From Heterobasidion occidentale (taxonomy: Eukaryota > Basidiomycota > Agaricomycetes > Russulales > Bondarzewiaceae), in assembly GCA_039111635.1 (NCBI GenBank), contig JBCAQO010000001.1:2790001-2854000 (forward strand): 64,000 nt of DNA, in the 5' to 3' direction. Position numbers and translations under genes: made by a program. The notes under the pieces are model-generated. The model ran no database searches, was not told the origin of the DNA, and saw only the letters and a list, made by a program, of their open reading frames with translations. Positions 34,531-45,994 of this stretch are shown here, one piece after another (the first letter of the stretch is position 1; every line of letters begins with the position of its first letter).

Positions 34531-37072
34531 ATGTCGCGAATCCCTGTTGCACGGAACACCAGCGCACAGTCTGCGACGTCTCCCATTCCTTTCCCTTCCG
34601 AACGCGCCTCCTCCCCCTTGCCTCCTCTCCGCCACACCTCCTCACCCTCCGCCTCAATGTCGTCTGTCTCAGGTCACGGCTCTGACAAGAAGAAGCTCTC
34701 CAAGAGGGCAATGGGTGATGAGGTGAATTCGCACTTTCTCCATGTCTCCTACGGCAGACGTGTCAAACGAACAGCCCATGCCTCGCAACGATGTGTGCGA
34801 ATCTCTCCCTCCCATTTACACCGTCCAGTGTCAACGGGATGGGTAGCTCCGGAGCAATGGGACTCGACTCAATGCCCAAAACGACGTGTCCTCGCAAGAA
34901 AAACACCATGCTTACGCGTCTCATTTTCACAGGCTCTGCGTAAGAGGATAGAGACTGAGCTCTCGCGGAAACGCACTATATCCACTACACAGCAAGCCAG
35001 CGGCCGCAAATCCCGCAAGGCGAACGTAGCAAAGGGTACAGTCGCTGCGCTCAAGCCTAGTCCAGCCCTCACTGTTCCGGAGACCATCACCGTGGCTGAG
35101 GCTAGTCAGCTGTGCGCCGCTAAGAGGACGGACTGTGTGCTAGTGGTTGACGACGAGGAGGGTTTGAGCGGTATTTTCACCGCGAAAGATTTAGCATACC
35201 GGGTGCGTAGCTATCAAAACATTGCTGGATGCAGTAGTGCTCACGGGCAAAATAGGTCACGGCGGAAGGACTCGATGCTCATGTTACTACTGTTGCCCAA
35301 GTCATGACGCGCAATCCTATGGTGACGCGAGATACTACGAGCGCGACCGAGGCACTGCAGCTCATGGTACAAAGACATTTCAGACATCTGGTCAGTCATA
35401 CCGCTGCATTTGTTCTTGCGCATCTCACGCATCATCTTAGCCGGTCTGCAACGAAGAAGGCAATGTTGTCGGTCTTCTTGATATCACAAAGGTTTTCCAC
35501 GAGGCCCTGGACAAGGTTGAACGTAGCTCTTCAGCCTCAGAGAAATTATACACTGCGCTGGCCGGCGTTCAGAATGAGCTTGGGGGCGGTGTGGCGGCGA
35601 ATCCACAGGCGGCGGCCATGCTTGCGTATGTTGACGCGCTGCGCGAGAAGACTGCGCTGCCGGATCTGACGACTGTCATGGACTCGCGGACTCAGCCTGC
35701 GACTGTCGGGCCCAAGGCGACCGTGAAAGAGGTTGCGAAACTCATGCGGGAACGCAGGACAACGGCGGTTTGTGTCATGGAGGGAACCACTGGAATCGGA
35801 AACGTTCCAAGGATTGCCGGTATCTTCACCAGCAAGGACGTCGTCCTGCGTGTCATTGCCGCTGGTCTGGATGCGACCAGATGTAGTGTTGTCCGTGTCA
35901 TGACTCCTCATCCCGACACGGCGACTCCTACCACCACTGTTCATGATGCACTTAAGAAAATGCACAGTACGAGCCATACATTGTTGTCCGCATACTTATC
36001 GTTGCCGACACATCAATGTTTTTGCAGACGGCCACTATCTAAACTTGCCTGTCATCGAGGCTGACGGCAGGCTAATCGCTATTGTCGATGTGCTCAAATT
36101 GACGTATGCGACTCTTGAACAGGTTCGCTGCCCTCCTCTCAATTTCCGCTGATGAGGTTTGATCTGTACTTGCTATAGATGAACCAAATGACTGCGGAAG
36201 CTGCTGGGGAGACTCAGAATGAAGCCGAGGGAGGCCCCATGTGGGGTCGTTTCTTCGACTCTATTGGTGGTCACGAAGATACGGAATCAGTCATGTCCGG
36301 CTCACATGTACCCACGGACCTACACCCGTCGTCATTCAGCCTGTCCCATCTCCAACAATCACCTCATTCAGAAGTCCATCCGAACGACTCTGCTTCGGTG
36401 GTGGATGACGAACCCCTTTCCGAGTTTCCAAGAATGGGGGGCCGTCATGGCATTCCGTCGATCGTCGGAGCTGGCGCGTCTATCCCCGTCGACGATGGCA
36501 CCTATGTTTTCAAATTTCGCACTCCGAGCGGAAACACACACCGGTTCCAGGCGCGACAAGACAACGTTGAAAACCTACGTGATATCGTGGCGGGCAAGCT
36601 CTCTATCGATCCCTTCTTCGCCGAGTTCAAACCTGTGCACGCCGATGACACGGCTCCGGACCCGCTCGACTTCCAGCTTGCATACACGGATGCAGATGGC
36701 GACACTGTGCTCATGACGTCGGACAACGACGTCGCGGACTCGGTCAAGATTGCGCGGTCTTCGGGTGCGGACAGGGTTGTGATAATGATTCAGGGTGGCC
36801 GTGGGTGGGCAGAGGCCGGTGCCGGCAAGAGCGAAGCAAAGGCCGCTGAGGCCGCTGCTGTTGCTGCGAGGGAATACAAGGAGGTCGAGAAAGCAGAGAG
36901 CACTGTGCCTGAAACTGTCTACACCCCACCCGCTCCCATCCCTGTCCCTGTCCCCGAGCCAGAGGGCGACGTATTCGGGATCCCAAGGGACTTGCTGCTA
37001 CCCGCTAGCATCGGTGTGCTTGCGGCTGTGATCATCGGCGTCTTCACCATCTCGCGCCTCACGAGCGACTAG
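34531..37072 (+). CDS. CBS-domain and PB1-domain membrane protein
   Basis: It starts MSRIPVARNTSAQSATSPIP at 34531 with a Ser/Pro-rich head. Four CBS motifs follow, rebuilt over several introns: TITVAEASQLCAAKRTDCVL with GLSGIFTAKDLAYRV, VMTRNPMVTRDTTSATEALQ with VVGLLDITKVFHEAL, ATVKEVAKLMRERRTTAVCV with IAGIFTSKDVVLRVIA, and VMTPHPDTATPTTTVHDALK with IAIVDVLKLTYATLEQ. A PB1 domain starts TYVFKFRTPSGNTHRFQAR and includes LDFQLAYTDADGDTVLMTSD. A final membrane helix (LLLPASIGVLAAVIIGVF) anchors the protein. CBS repeats usually sense adenine nucleotides and PB1 pairs with other PB1 domains. The combination is widespread in fungi, but no pathway is established. Confidence 0.85.
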
Positions 37073-37510
37073 AGCCTCGAATCAGGTTTTTCTGTTCAAC
37101 CCATCCAATTTTTTCTCGAAAGTACTTTTACGAAGATTCTGTTACTGCAGCCTTTAGCGTACATGGAGAAGGGATGGCTTATTTGATTGCAAACCTACGT
37201 ATATACCTATTCGATTGACTACCGTGCGCTGTCGCTCTTTACAATTGCCTCTGGTGCACCTAGAACCTACGAAAATTTCGATGACTTGTGATGACTCGCT
37301 TCTTCGCAACCGGATTGATGAACACAGATGAAGCATGAGCGCATGAGCGCATGAGCCTATAGACGAGTCGCGATGTTTTTGTCTTGGGTGGAACGATCCA
37401 ACCTTAACCTTACTCATAACGTCATTTCTGGGTGGCCGGGCGCTTGGCGCTTAAGGTGTTGCCGCAACCTCACCGTCTGCGACTCTACTTCCACTCATAT
37501 CGCGCCAGAA
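37073..37510. promoter_or_regulatory. Intergenic region before SGF11, with a small tandem repeat
   Basis: Three perfect 8-bp units GCATGAGC lie at 37333-37356, about 155 bp before the SGF11 start. Otherwise no coding signal was recognised. Confidence 0.5.
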
Positions 37511-39273
37511 ATGGCGAAAGCGGACAGAGAACATATCATATCTTCACTGGTGAGTACTGGTAGACAGCCGTGGCACGCGTGAGATGCTGATTCTTCGCGT
37601 TGAATGCGCAGGCATCTAGGATTTTCTCCGCCATGGTAGACGAGTTCATCATGGACGCGGCTCTCCAGTCGCATAGCGAGGTTGTGCGGAATAGATCGAT
37701 GTGCAATGTTTGCCATACAAGGTGCGTGGTGAGGCATCGCTTTCTTCATGCGAGGGCGGGGGCTGAACCTTACCCGACGCGTGTGGTGGTTCATTCGGTT
37801 CCAGATGCGGGCAGGGTAAGCGCGTTTGGCCTTAGTCGACGTATCAATTCGCTCACCGTGCTTCGTTCAGTCCATAATTTTGCGTCATCCAACACGACGC
37901 AGAACAGTGTTGCAGGCTCGAGCGTAGAGTCTCGTGTGGGAACACCTGCAGGCGAGGGTAAAACGACGGGGGCGGGTGCGAACACGCCGAACAACGTGAA
38001 GGACGGGAATGTTTATCTGGATTGTGTCAACTGCGGGAGGCAGGTATGTGCCTTTTTCTTTCTTCTTTCCGTGGGCGATGTTCATCTACAGTTTTTGGAC
38101 TGATGACTGTCGTAGGTTGCGTCAAATCGATACGCTTCCCATCTAAGTAGTTGCATGGGCCTCGGGACAGGGAATCGGAGAGGAACTACGCGGAGTGCGG
38201 CCAAGTCGAAGTACGTGTCTTTCTTGCGCTCGCTTCCTTTTTGTCACCCATCTATGCGGGCTTCTCAAGATGTGGCGTTGATCAACCTGTGTAGGCAGGC
38301 TTCAGACGCTGGCAGATCGGCGTCCCCGTTCCCCGGATCCGAGAACGGGAATATGTCAGATGACAGTCGACAATCGGTTGCTCTCTCACAGACAACTGCG
38401 AAAATAAAAGGGAAGCCTAAGGGCAGGCCGAAAGGTTTGTGTGACTATGGGTCACCGTATCAACAGTGAACGCTTGCTCAACGTCCATAGGGTCGGGGAC
38501 GGCAGATTCTCCGGCAAATCGGAAACGGGTGCGGTATCTTTGCCCTTCGCGCTAGTTCCTGTATCTGGCATGACTGAAGTTGTTGCTCGCAGCCTGCGTC
38601 ACCTCAGCTTTCGCCGCCGAAGAAGTCGAAAAAACAAAAAACGACTGGTAAGGCTTCTTTAATCTAGCTTCTGTGCCGCAACTCATCCTTATCTCAGGTT
38701 CCGCCGCAACTCGAGTGAAAGCCGAACCCAACACACCAATCATTGTAAATTCTCATCCTTCTGACCGAATGATTTGTTTGTGATACCTGCTTTTCCTCGC
38801 TAGAATCACCACCTCGCCCCGCCGATAAATTCCCACTCCAAAGTCCCATCCAGGCTCCGCGAATCGTCCACTGCCTCTTTCCTCGAGCGCGAGCCCTCAC
38901 ACTCATCCTCTCCCGATTCGCGCTCTTCCTCCCCCGGCGCTTTACTCGTCAGTGCCGCCACGCCGTCATCAGGACACTCCGCACAGAGTCCCGCTGCACG
39001 CAAGCGGAATGCGCAAGCACCGAACGGGCTGAGCGGCCTCGGCAGCAGCTTAGGAGGGCTGGCTGGAAGCTTGGGTGCTGGGATGGGTAAGGCGATGCCC
39101 AGGGTGCCGAGTCCGCCTGCGCCGCCGACCAGGAGGACAGATACGGAATATCTTGTTGGTGAGTGTGAATACTGCATTCCTCCCTGTTTTCTCTGATTTT
39201 TTGCCATCACGCGCGTACTATAGACGTCGAAGGTGATGAGACTGGGTCGTCAACGGACACGGACAGTGATTAA
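37511..39273 (+). CDS. SGF11: SAGA deubiquitinase-module subunit Sgf11
   Basis: The start MAKADREHIISSL at 37511 is spliced to ASRIFSAMVDEFIMDAALQS, the N-terminal helix that packs on the Ubp8/Sus1/Sgf73 module. After a Ser/Thr/Gly linker, the Sgf11 zinc finger reads YLDCVNCGRQ, intron, VASNRYASHLSSCMGLG (CxxC...HxxxC), which contacts the nucleosome acidic patch in the yeast complex. The tail has a lysine-rich stretch (KIKGKPKGRPK, PPPAKKSKKQK), then Ser/Pro-rich sequence, and ends VEGDETGSSTDTDSD at 39273. About seven introns. It is longer than yeast Sgf11 (99 residues) because of the disordered tail, which is common in basidiomycetes. Confidence 0.88.
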
Positions 39274-40313
39274 TTGCCAGTGGGGACTGCGCTTCAACCA
39301 ACCCTTGGATCGGAAACAGTCCATCCGCATGCTATACTCCTCCCCTCACCAGATCTCTCTTATCTCTTGCTGAGCAGATATGTTATGTTTTATCTCACTT
39401 GCTATCTGTTGTTCTCGCTCGCTCTGTATTACCTATTCGGCATCCACGGAATAGTTACTTATTCTTGTACTGTGGACAATGGAAGCTCCGTCTATTATTG
39501 CCCTGCATTGGAATCAGGGAGAGTTCATGGATTGAACTACGAATGTGAATGCCTCGAGTTGTCGCATTCTGTGATGTTCATGCAAATCATTTGACTCATC
39601 ATGAGCAACCCCGCGTGTCCATCAGTAAATGGGTCTACGCTGTTTTTCGAGTCTCCCTCCTCGGTCACTGCCCGACGCTTTATCCTCGCTTTCAATAATC
39701 ACAAAAAAACTAACATGGAGAAATTGAGACATTTGGTCAGGTATGTACACTAGGAGACTGTGCGAGCACAGGGCAGCCAGAAGGGCTAAAACCTGTTCAA
39801 CTCCGGTCCCAGCATAGTAAGCTCGCTCGAGCAAGCTCTGTAAGTGCCGATGACAAATCCAATGAACTAATCAGGCGGTTATCTGCTATTTTTCCAAAAA
39901 TCCATATGATTAATTAGCTCTAATTAGCTCTAATTAGACCTTATAATTTCAGGATTAGAGGGGGGGTCTAGCTAGATTTATGCTTAACTATGGTTAATTC
40001 GATGTGGAGCTTTTCCCTGATGGATTGAGGCTGTGACATTCATATCCACAGCTATAACTTGAAGTTCAGGATTTAAATCATGATCCGCCAGGAGACAATA
40101 GATGGTCATGATGAAGGGAGAGCTAGAGTGAATTACATTGCGAATGTTTGCGAGCATGATGGTTGCAGATCAACCCACATTCCGCACAGATCTTCAAGCT
40201 CCAAGCTTCAAGCTTCAAGATAGGAAGTGCTTATGTAATGTGGAAGTTCCTTATGTCCTATATTGTAAAGGCATCTCATATTTGGACGGATTCGGAGCTT
40301 GTTTGATCAACTC
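39274..40313. other. Intergenic region with an AT-rich repeat
   Basis: About 1 kb without a recognised gene. A tandem unit TTAGCTCTAA/TTAATTAGCTC occurs near 39910-39938 in AT-rich sequence. The phrase CAAGCTTCAAGCTTCAAG appears near 40206-40223. Nothing resembles a transposon or RNA gene. Confidence 0.5.
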
Positions 40314-41492
40314 ATGGATCTGTCAACAAGTTCGGGATGGCTGGCAGATACTCAAGCTCAAGGTTAGTCTCCATAAAATGCTGTGGAATTATACGTCAAA
40401 CCCATTCCTTCAGTACTCTTTTTTGCGACTGCCTGCAGCGCATTGTTGGGGTCCTGGATAGGATATTATCGACGCTCAAATGCATCGGCCTTTGTCAAAT
40501 CCGAGGCCAAGGCACATAGTGCCACTGGTTCCAACAAAGAGGATAGTCTCGCGACTGTCAAGGCTGGCCTCCTGGAAGAGACAAAGCTGGTACGTCATTA
40601 ACATTTTTGAAGTGTTTCCTTTCATGAATTCAACTTTATTGATTATTGAGATTGGATATCGGACTCTGCAGGTGCTGGTTGTCAGAGATGACCTGAAGAT
40701 GACAAAAGGCAAGATTGCTGCTCAGTGAGTCTTGTCGAGCTTTTTCTGAGCATAGCATCCTCCGGAAAAGTGGTATCTACTGACTACCAATGAATATTGA
40801 TCCCGATCTATAGGTGCTCGTAAGGGAATTTCAAGTCTCTTTATTTGACATATTCTGATATGAGTACGGCTCGGCCCCTCATGCATCGTGCATCACTTCA
40901 GACATGCAACGCTTGCATGTTATAAGTCGCTTTCCAAATCTAACCCTGCGGTGCGTCTGCGTTATTTGGCCAATTTATCCCTAATCGTTTCACTCGCAGT
41001 TGGTCCGGCACTGGGAATGGACAGGGTAAGTTCCACTCGTACATCTGAAACAGCAACTTACAAGTAGTTTCATCGTCGGTCAACCTTAGACAAACCAAGG
41101 TTGCGCTGCGCTGCTCGAACGAGGCCGAGCTGGATTCGCTGCAAAGACAGGCGAGGAGCCTGAACCTCACCGCGCAGTCGATCCGAGATGCGTAAGTCCC
41201 CTCCAAAGAATGCACGCACCCTTGCGGGATGCTTGTCGAATCTTTTTCGTCCACAATGAGTTGATATGCATGTTGTTGTAGGGGACGAACACAGATCGCT
41301 GCGGGATCAAAAACGGTGCTTGGCATCGGCCCAGGTGATGTTCAATTTATCCATTTATTTTCACGTATCCCGTTCTTCGAGACGCTATGCAGTACATGCC
41401 TGCATCCCGCTGACTGGGTGCTGTTCCTGCACTGACGTTTAGGGCCTGCGCGGCTGATAAACCAGGTGACGGGCAAGCTGCGGCTGCTCTGA
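40314..41492 (+). CDS. PTH2: Peptidyl-tRNA hydrolase 2, copy B
   Basis: Exon 1 starts MDLSTSSGWLADTQ at 40314. After an intron a membrane segment follows (VLFFATACSALLGSWIGYY), then a linker to DSLATVKAGLLEETKL. The catalytic domain reads VLVVRDDLKMTKGKIAAQ, then a 6-nt microexon (40814-40819), HATLACYKSLSKSNPA, LVRHWEWTG, QTKVALRCSNEAELDSLQ, LNLTAQSIRDAGRTQIAAG, SKTVLGIGPG, and ends ARLINQVTGKLRLL at 41492. It keeps the canonical KMTKGK lysine that copy A has as serine. Intron positions equal those of copy A, including both sides of the microexon. One copy may be mitochondrial or ER-anchored and the other not; both have a hydrophobic N-terminus. Confidence 0.9.
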
Positions 41493-41607
41493 AATCTACA
41501 TTTGAAATGATACAGCGTACAGAGGGAGACAGAGGGTATGGCACAGAAAAGAACATGATACAGGACTGTCGAGACCTTGGTGATCAATCAATGGAGTAAG
41601 CGAGATG

Positions 41608-41998
41608 CTAGTGTGATGTTGACGTTGCTGAGGCAGCTGCAGATGCAGCGGCAGCACTTGATGAGGCGGCGGCAGCAACATCTTGTTTGGATTGGACAAA
41701 AGATGTAAAGAGCGCAATAAAGATGCCAAGAAACAAGAAGGCGGTAAAGGCGATGGCTGACAGAATGACCGCTGGGACGGGCAGAGAATGGAGACAGAGC
41801 GTCGACAGAACGTCACGCGAGGGGCGCAGGCAGACGGAAGTGGGGCACCGTACCTTTGCGAGAGACGTGGTACTGTGCGGAAAGATCGTAGTCAACGCGG
41901 GACGGAGACGGCGATGATGTCGCGGAAGGTACGAGGACGAAGGAGGGGCGCGTGGAGGTGGAGAAGGGGGAGTAGGATGACCAGGTGAGTTTGCGCAT
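41608..41998 (-). CDS. Small single-pass membrane protein with Ala/Ser-rich tail, unrecognised
   Basis: Two exons (41854-41998 and 41608-41771) joined over an 82-nt GT-AG intron give about 102 residues. The start is MRKLTWSSYSPFSTSTRPSF at 41998. The central helix AVILSAIAFTAFLFLGIFIA is a membrane span, and the tail is almost only Ala and Ser, ending ATSTSH. A tail rich in Ala/Ser after one membrane span is seen in many fungal cell-surface or vesicle proteins, but no family is recognised. It is divergent from the UPF0658 gene, 222 bp away. The frame-keeping intron in a hydrophobic context supports a real gene. Confidence 0.6.
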
Positions 41999-42220
41999 AG
42001 CGGTGGTGACCGAAGGCGATGCGGTCGGTATGAATGCATATATATATAGACGACGGAGGGGCCGAAGCCGGCCGGAGGGCCGTTGTCAGAGCGTTCCCAG
42101 CGTGAAGTTCGCGACCCCGCTCAGCCTCGTCCAGTCTGCCCACCCGAGCCGTCCACTCCTTCCTTTCGTGCGACCATCACAGGCAGGTCCTACCCTCCGC
42201 TCATTCTCTCGAAACACGCC

Positions 42221-43894
42221 ATGTCTCGACAGTCCTCCTACATTCACCACCAGCCTCCCGACAACTCAAAGGCGTCTTACGACGATCTCATCGACCAATA
42301 CGCTTCCCCATACGCCGTCACCTCGAAGCACAAGTCCTTCACTTTCGACCCATCATCAGTGCGCAATGTCTTCGCTCCTCCACACCCTCAAACGGAATCA
42401 CTGACAACTCGAACAGAAACAGTCTTTTTCGACCGCTGAAAGCGGCAGGAAGGAGACAGATGACGACTTCGATCCGCGAAGGTCTATGTCTTATCCACCA
42501 TTACCCCAGACAACACCGCAAGACCCTCCTTTTGGAAGAAGGTTTGTCTTGCTTTGTCTCGTCCATCTGTTCAAAAGTGCTGCGGATGCACCCGGGGCAT
42601 ACACTCATCTCATTCCACACTCGTTTCCTTAGATGATTCCGGACTCTATAGCATGCCGTCTTTATGTTCTTATCGTGCTTGTGGAGACAGCAGTAGATCT
42701 CGCTATTGAGAGTGACCTCCTCGTTCGATTCCATGAAGCTGGCAAGGCAGACGACGAGACGGTTTCGCGAAAAATGCCCGTTTACCTTGGCATCTTCGCG
42801 CTCGCCCAGTACGTCCTTCGCTCAGCCACTTTCCCCGCAAATTGCTAAGCCTTGTGGTCATCGTCAGCGTCTTCCAACTTGGCATGGCCATCGATGCGGT
42901 CTACGCCCGAAATACACTTCAATTCATCTCCCTCACGTGAGCTCCTCGCGACCGATATCCTGTTTTTCTAAATTAAACCCCACTTCAGCATCTTTAACGG
43001 CCTCTTCCTCGTATACGCCATCATTCAATCCTCCGAGATACGAAACTCTCTCGCCTCGGTCTCCGATCAACAGGGCATATCACATCTCCCCGTCGATGTG
43101 CTCACGACCATCCTCCCCGTTGTCATCTCCATCTCCGAGCTCGCTTACATTGGATTGGGATACAAAATCTACACAGAGTTCGGTTGGAAGGTGTACAAGT
43201 TCCTGGGCGCGGATCGGCGCATCAAGCAGATGTTTGCGCACTACCAGATTTTCCAGTGTCTCGTCAAGTTTGATGTCTTTTTCTGGGTGGGATTCTGCGT
43301 CCAGTTCATCTGGCTTGTTCTCAGCAGCAACGATTGGGAATTCTATGTCACATGTGCGGCGCTCCCGCTGTCGGTCGTGCTCCTCGTGGAGGGACATCTT
43401 GCGGCACGGTATGAGAATAAGTGGATGATGCTGACCTTCATGTCTGGATGCGTGAGCGCGATGGTGTACTTCTTTTACAAGGTCTGTTCGTTCTGCCATG
43501 TCAATTGGACCCGGCTGACGCGCCCCGCAGCTCGTCAAAGTCTTGATTTTGAAGAACACGGCAGATTTCGCATCTGTTTGGCAATCACTCACCACATTTT
43601 GTATGCTTGGTCATGACACTCGTCTGTTCTCGTACTGACTTGCTTCCCTAAAGCGATCATCGCAATAATGCTGCTCATCGCGACTTTTATTTATGCATGC
43701 ATCATCATGCGAAACTTCGGCCGTGGGCTTAAAGAGCAAAGTGTGTTCTTTCTTCGTGTTCGCGTCCATGAATGGTTTTAGTCTCATCGGGTCCTTCCTT
43801 AGTATCGAAGAAGCAGGAGACAGCATTTGGTACATCGAAACATGGCGCCTATCCATCCATGTCTGTCCGTCCAAACCGGATGAGCATTGATTGA
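42221..43894 (+). CDS. UPF0658 Golgi apparatus membrane protein
   Basis: The start MSRQSSYIHHQPPDNSKASY at 42221 begins a polar head (DDDFDPRRSMSYPPLPQ). Then come about eight membrane helices in exons from 42630: YVLIVLVETAVDLAIES, KMPVYLGIFALA, VFQLGMAIDAVYARNTLQF, SLTIFNGLFLVYAIIQSSEI, LTTILPVVISISELAYIG, FFWVGFCVQFIWLVLSS, YVTCAALPLSVVLLVEGHLA, MLTFMSGCVSAMVYFFY and SIIAIMLLIATFIYACI. RNFGRGLKEQ is spliced to ISSGPSLVSKKQ and ends RPNRMSID at 43894. The layout and the KIYTEFGWKVYKFLGADRRI block match S. pombe SPAC1952.10c-type UPF0658 proteins, located in Golgi; the role is unknown. Confidence 0.82.
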
Positions 43895-44800
43895 TGAAGG
43901 TCGGCAGCGACCGTCGACCGTACGACGCTTTTCTCCTTCCCAAAGGACTTGTATTCTGTGCCTCTATCTCCTCTTCCTCCTCAATGTCCTCTCGTCTGTC
44001 ACTCGCGCTGCAGCTTATATACGTACACAACCCTTCACATACCGCCGCGGACTCCGATACCTACGCTATCCATCGCCCGTCTCCATGCCCGCTCACTCTA
44101 CGCCGTCCACATCCCCGCACCACCTTTTAGGACCTGAGATTCTTAACAGTCTTCTGCGGCGCGCGCGCGTCCGCCACGTCCTTTTACTGGTATATCTTAT
44201 ACATTATCTGCACGCTTGACCGATGGTTGCTGGGTCTACATCCAAGCGTATTTACTCTCTTTTTTTGTGACCTATACCTTCCTACATGCCCCTTCTTCCT
44301 TTGAGCCGCCTGTCCCCAAACATTCCCTCCTCTCCGCCGCCGTTCTTTTGCCTGGCCCCATGTCTCTACTTCCGCTTCTCCTTCTCGTGGCTCTACGCCT
44401 ATGGTCTTCTTCCCGTGAGGGTCCACTCGGTCCAGCCGAGAAGCCACCCATTTCATGACTCTGTACGGGGATGTGGGTCGTACCTTTCATTTGGCGAGAC
44501 GGGCGCGGTGTGTGGGTGGAGACAGATTATACTTGTATTGCTAGTCATGAGCCAGGTGTGAATGGAGGGTTTCCAATTAATATCCCGTATTTTGTGGGCT
44601 GTATGTACTTCTGATTCGTTTGAGCTCGACTGCTGCTCGATTCTTGGTGTAAACAAAAGCAAACCATATAAACCACCTGCTGAGGACGGTCACCTCACTC
44701 GTCTGCAAGCGTCTCGCGCGCCTGGCCGCTTAATACTTTGCCGCTCTGGCCCGTTTAGTTGTCATCACCGCGCAGCACCTTCCAATACTCAACGTATAGC
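43895..44800. other. Intergenic region before BET1
   Basis: About 900 bp of pyrimidine-rich sequence. Short ATG-started ORFs occur (for example 44089-44219), but none has family resemblance. It probably contains the UPF0658 3' UTR and the BET1 promoter. Confidence 0.45.
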
Positions 44801-45548
44801 ATGTCTCAAAGGTACGACCGCGCACTTTTGATTTCGCCCACAGTTAAATGACCACGAAATCATTCCACATTGCCACCCAGATACCGCCCATCGTCCCGCC
44901 ACTCCCTCCGTGACCGTGCCACGCTCGGGCTCCCTGAGCCCTCCTCGGGGTACTTCCACACGCCCCCACAGTCCGGCCGCTCATCGCCCTTCGACCCACA
45001 GGCGCAGGCCCACGCACCGAGCGGGCATCGGTACGTGGATGATCTGGAGGGCCAGAACGACGAGGCGCTCGAGGGGCTGAGCGCCAAGGTCAAGCTGCTG
45101 AAGGACGTGCGTGGACGTTCCACACCTTGTCCTGCTACGATGTGCCGGGGCACGCCCGGGCGTCGTCGTGCGTATCTATGCTGAAGAACTTACGAACCCT
45201 TGTGGACAGATCACGATCGGAATTGGAAACGAGGTGCGCGAGTCGACGGTGCAGCTCAGCCAGATGGTGCGTAGGACGGCCCCTAGTCCCTTCCCTCCAT
45301 GTACCACTCCTGTCCCTTCCCTCCACTCACGCACTAATCTCCACATCTATGTCTGTATCCGCGTTCGCATCCGCACCACCCACGCACGACAGAACGACGC
45401 GTTCGCAGAGACGTCCGGCATCCTCTCGGGCACGTTCCGACGCATGAACAACATGGCCGCACGCCAGGGCTGCCGCTGGCTCTGGTACATCGTCTTCCTC
45501 GCCATCGTCTTTTGGTTTTTCCTCGTCGTGTGGTGGTTTCGGCGGTGA
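44801..45548 (+). CDS. BET1: ER-Golgi SNARE Bet1
   Basis: About 149 residues in four coding exons. The first is 11 nt (MSQ plus two bases of Arg, 44801-44811). It continues YRPSSRHSLRDRATLGLPE and a Pro/Ser-rich linker. The SNARE helix reads LEGQNDEALEGLSAKVKLLK, then ITIGIGNEVRESTVQLSQM, then NDAFAETSGILSGTFRRMNN. It ends with the tail anchor WLWYIVFLAIVFWFFLVVWW and RR. The NDEALEGLSAKV and ITIGIGNEV blocks are diagnostic of the Qc-SNARE Bet1, which drives COPII vesicle fusion with the cis-Golgi. Stop at 45546-45548, tail-to-tail with ULP1. Confidence 0.93.
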
Positions 45549-45994
45549 CGGCCCCACCGCGGCCCGCCCCCGCGCTCATTTCTCTCTCCTATGTCCTCTG
45601 TTTACCACACGCTCTGTTTCGCCTTGCTGTCCCCCGCGGATCTTTCCTTGTACAATCAGTCGACCGTTTGTACGCACACCTGCATTAACACTCATCCATG
45701 CACCGTTGCCCTGGCACGACCACACGCTCGGGATGCTTCGACAGAAACCGATTCCAATGGCCGTGCGGCGCAAGATAGCATTAAGGAAATACAATAAAGA
45801 AATTCGAAAAAATGGCTCTGTCCCTTGTCCACCCAACGACGAAGGGAGCGAACACAACAGCAACAGCAAAACAAGAAGTCCCCTTGCACCAGGGCAAACG
45901 ATCGGGCGACCTCCAACCCACCCCGACAAGCTCCGTCTACGCAGTCCCACCACGCTCACGCGCGCCGAAACGCGCGCAGATGCAGCAGCAGACG
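45549..45994. other. Intergenic region between convergent BET1 and ULP1
   Basis: A 3'-3' interval of about 450 bp. The long minus-strand reading through it (45576-46121) is a shadow that overlaps the end of ULP1 in another frame. AATAAAG at 45793-45799 could be a poly(A) signal. Confidence 0.5.

Noticed and set aside
36744..36986. Pro/Gln-rich minus-strand ORF
   Set aside because: It is antisense to the PB1-domain region of the CBS/PB1 gene.
42706..43428. A 240-residue Ser-rich plus-strand ORF
   Set aside because: It is the shadow of the UPF0658 membrane protein exons, which follow splice sites and hydrophobic pattern.
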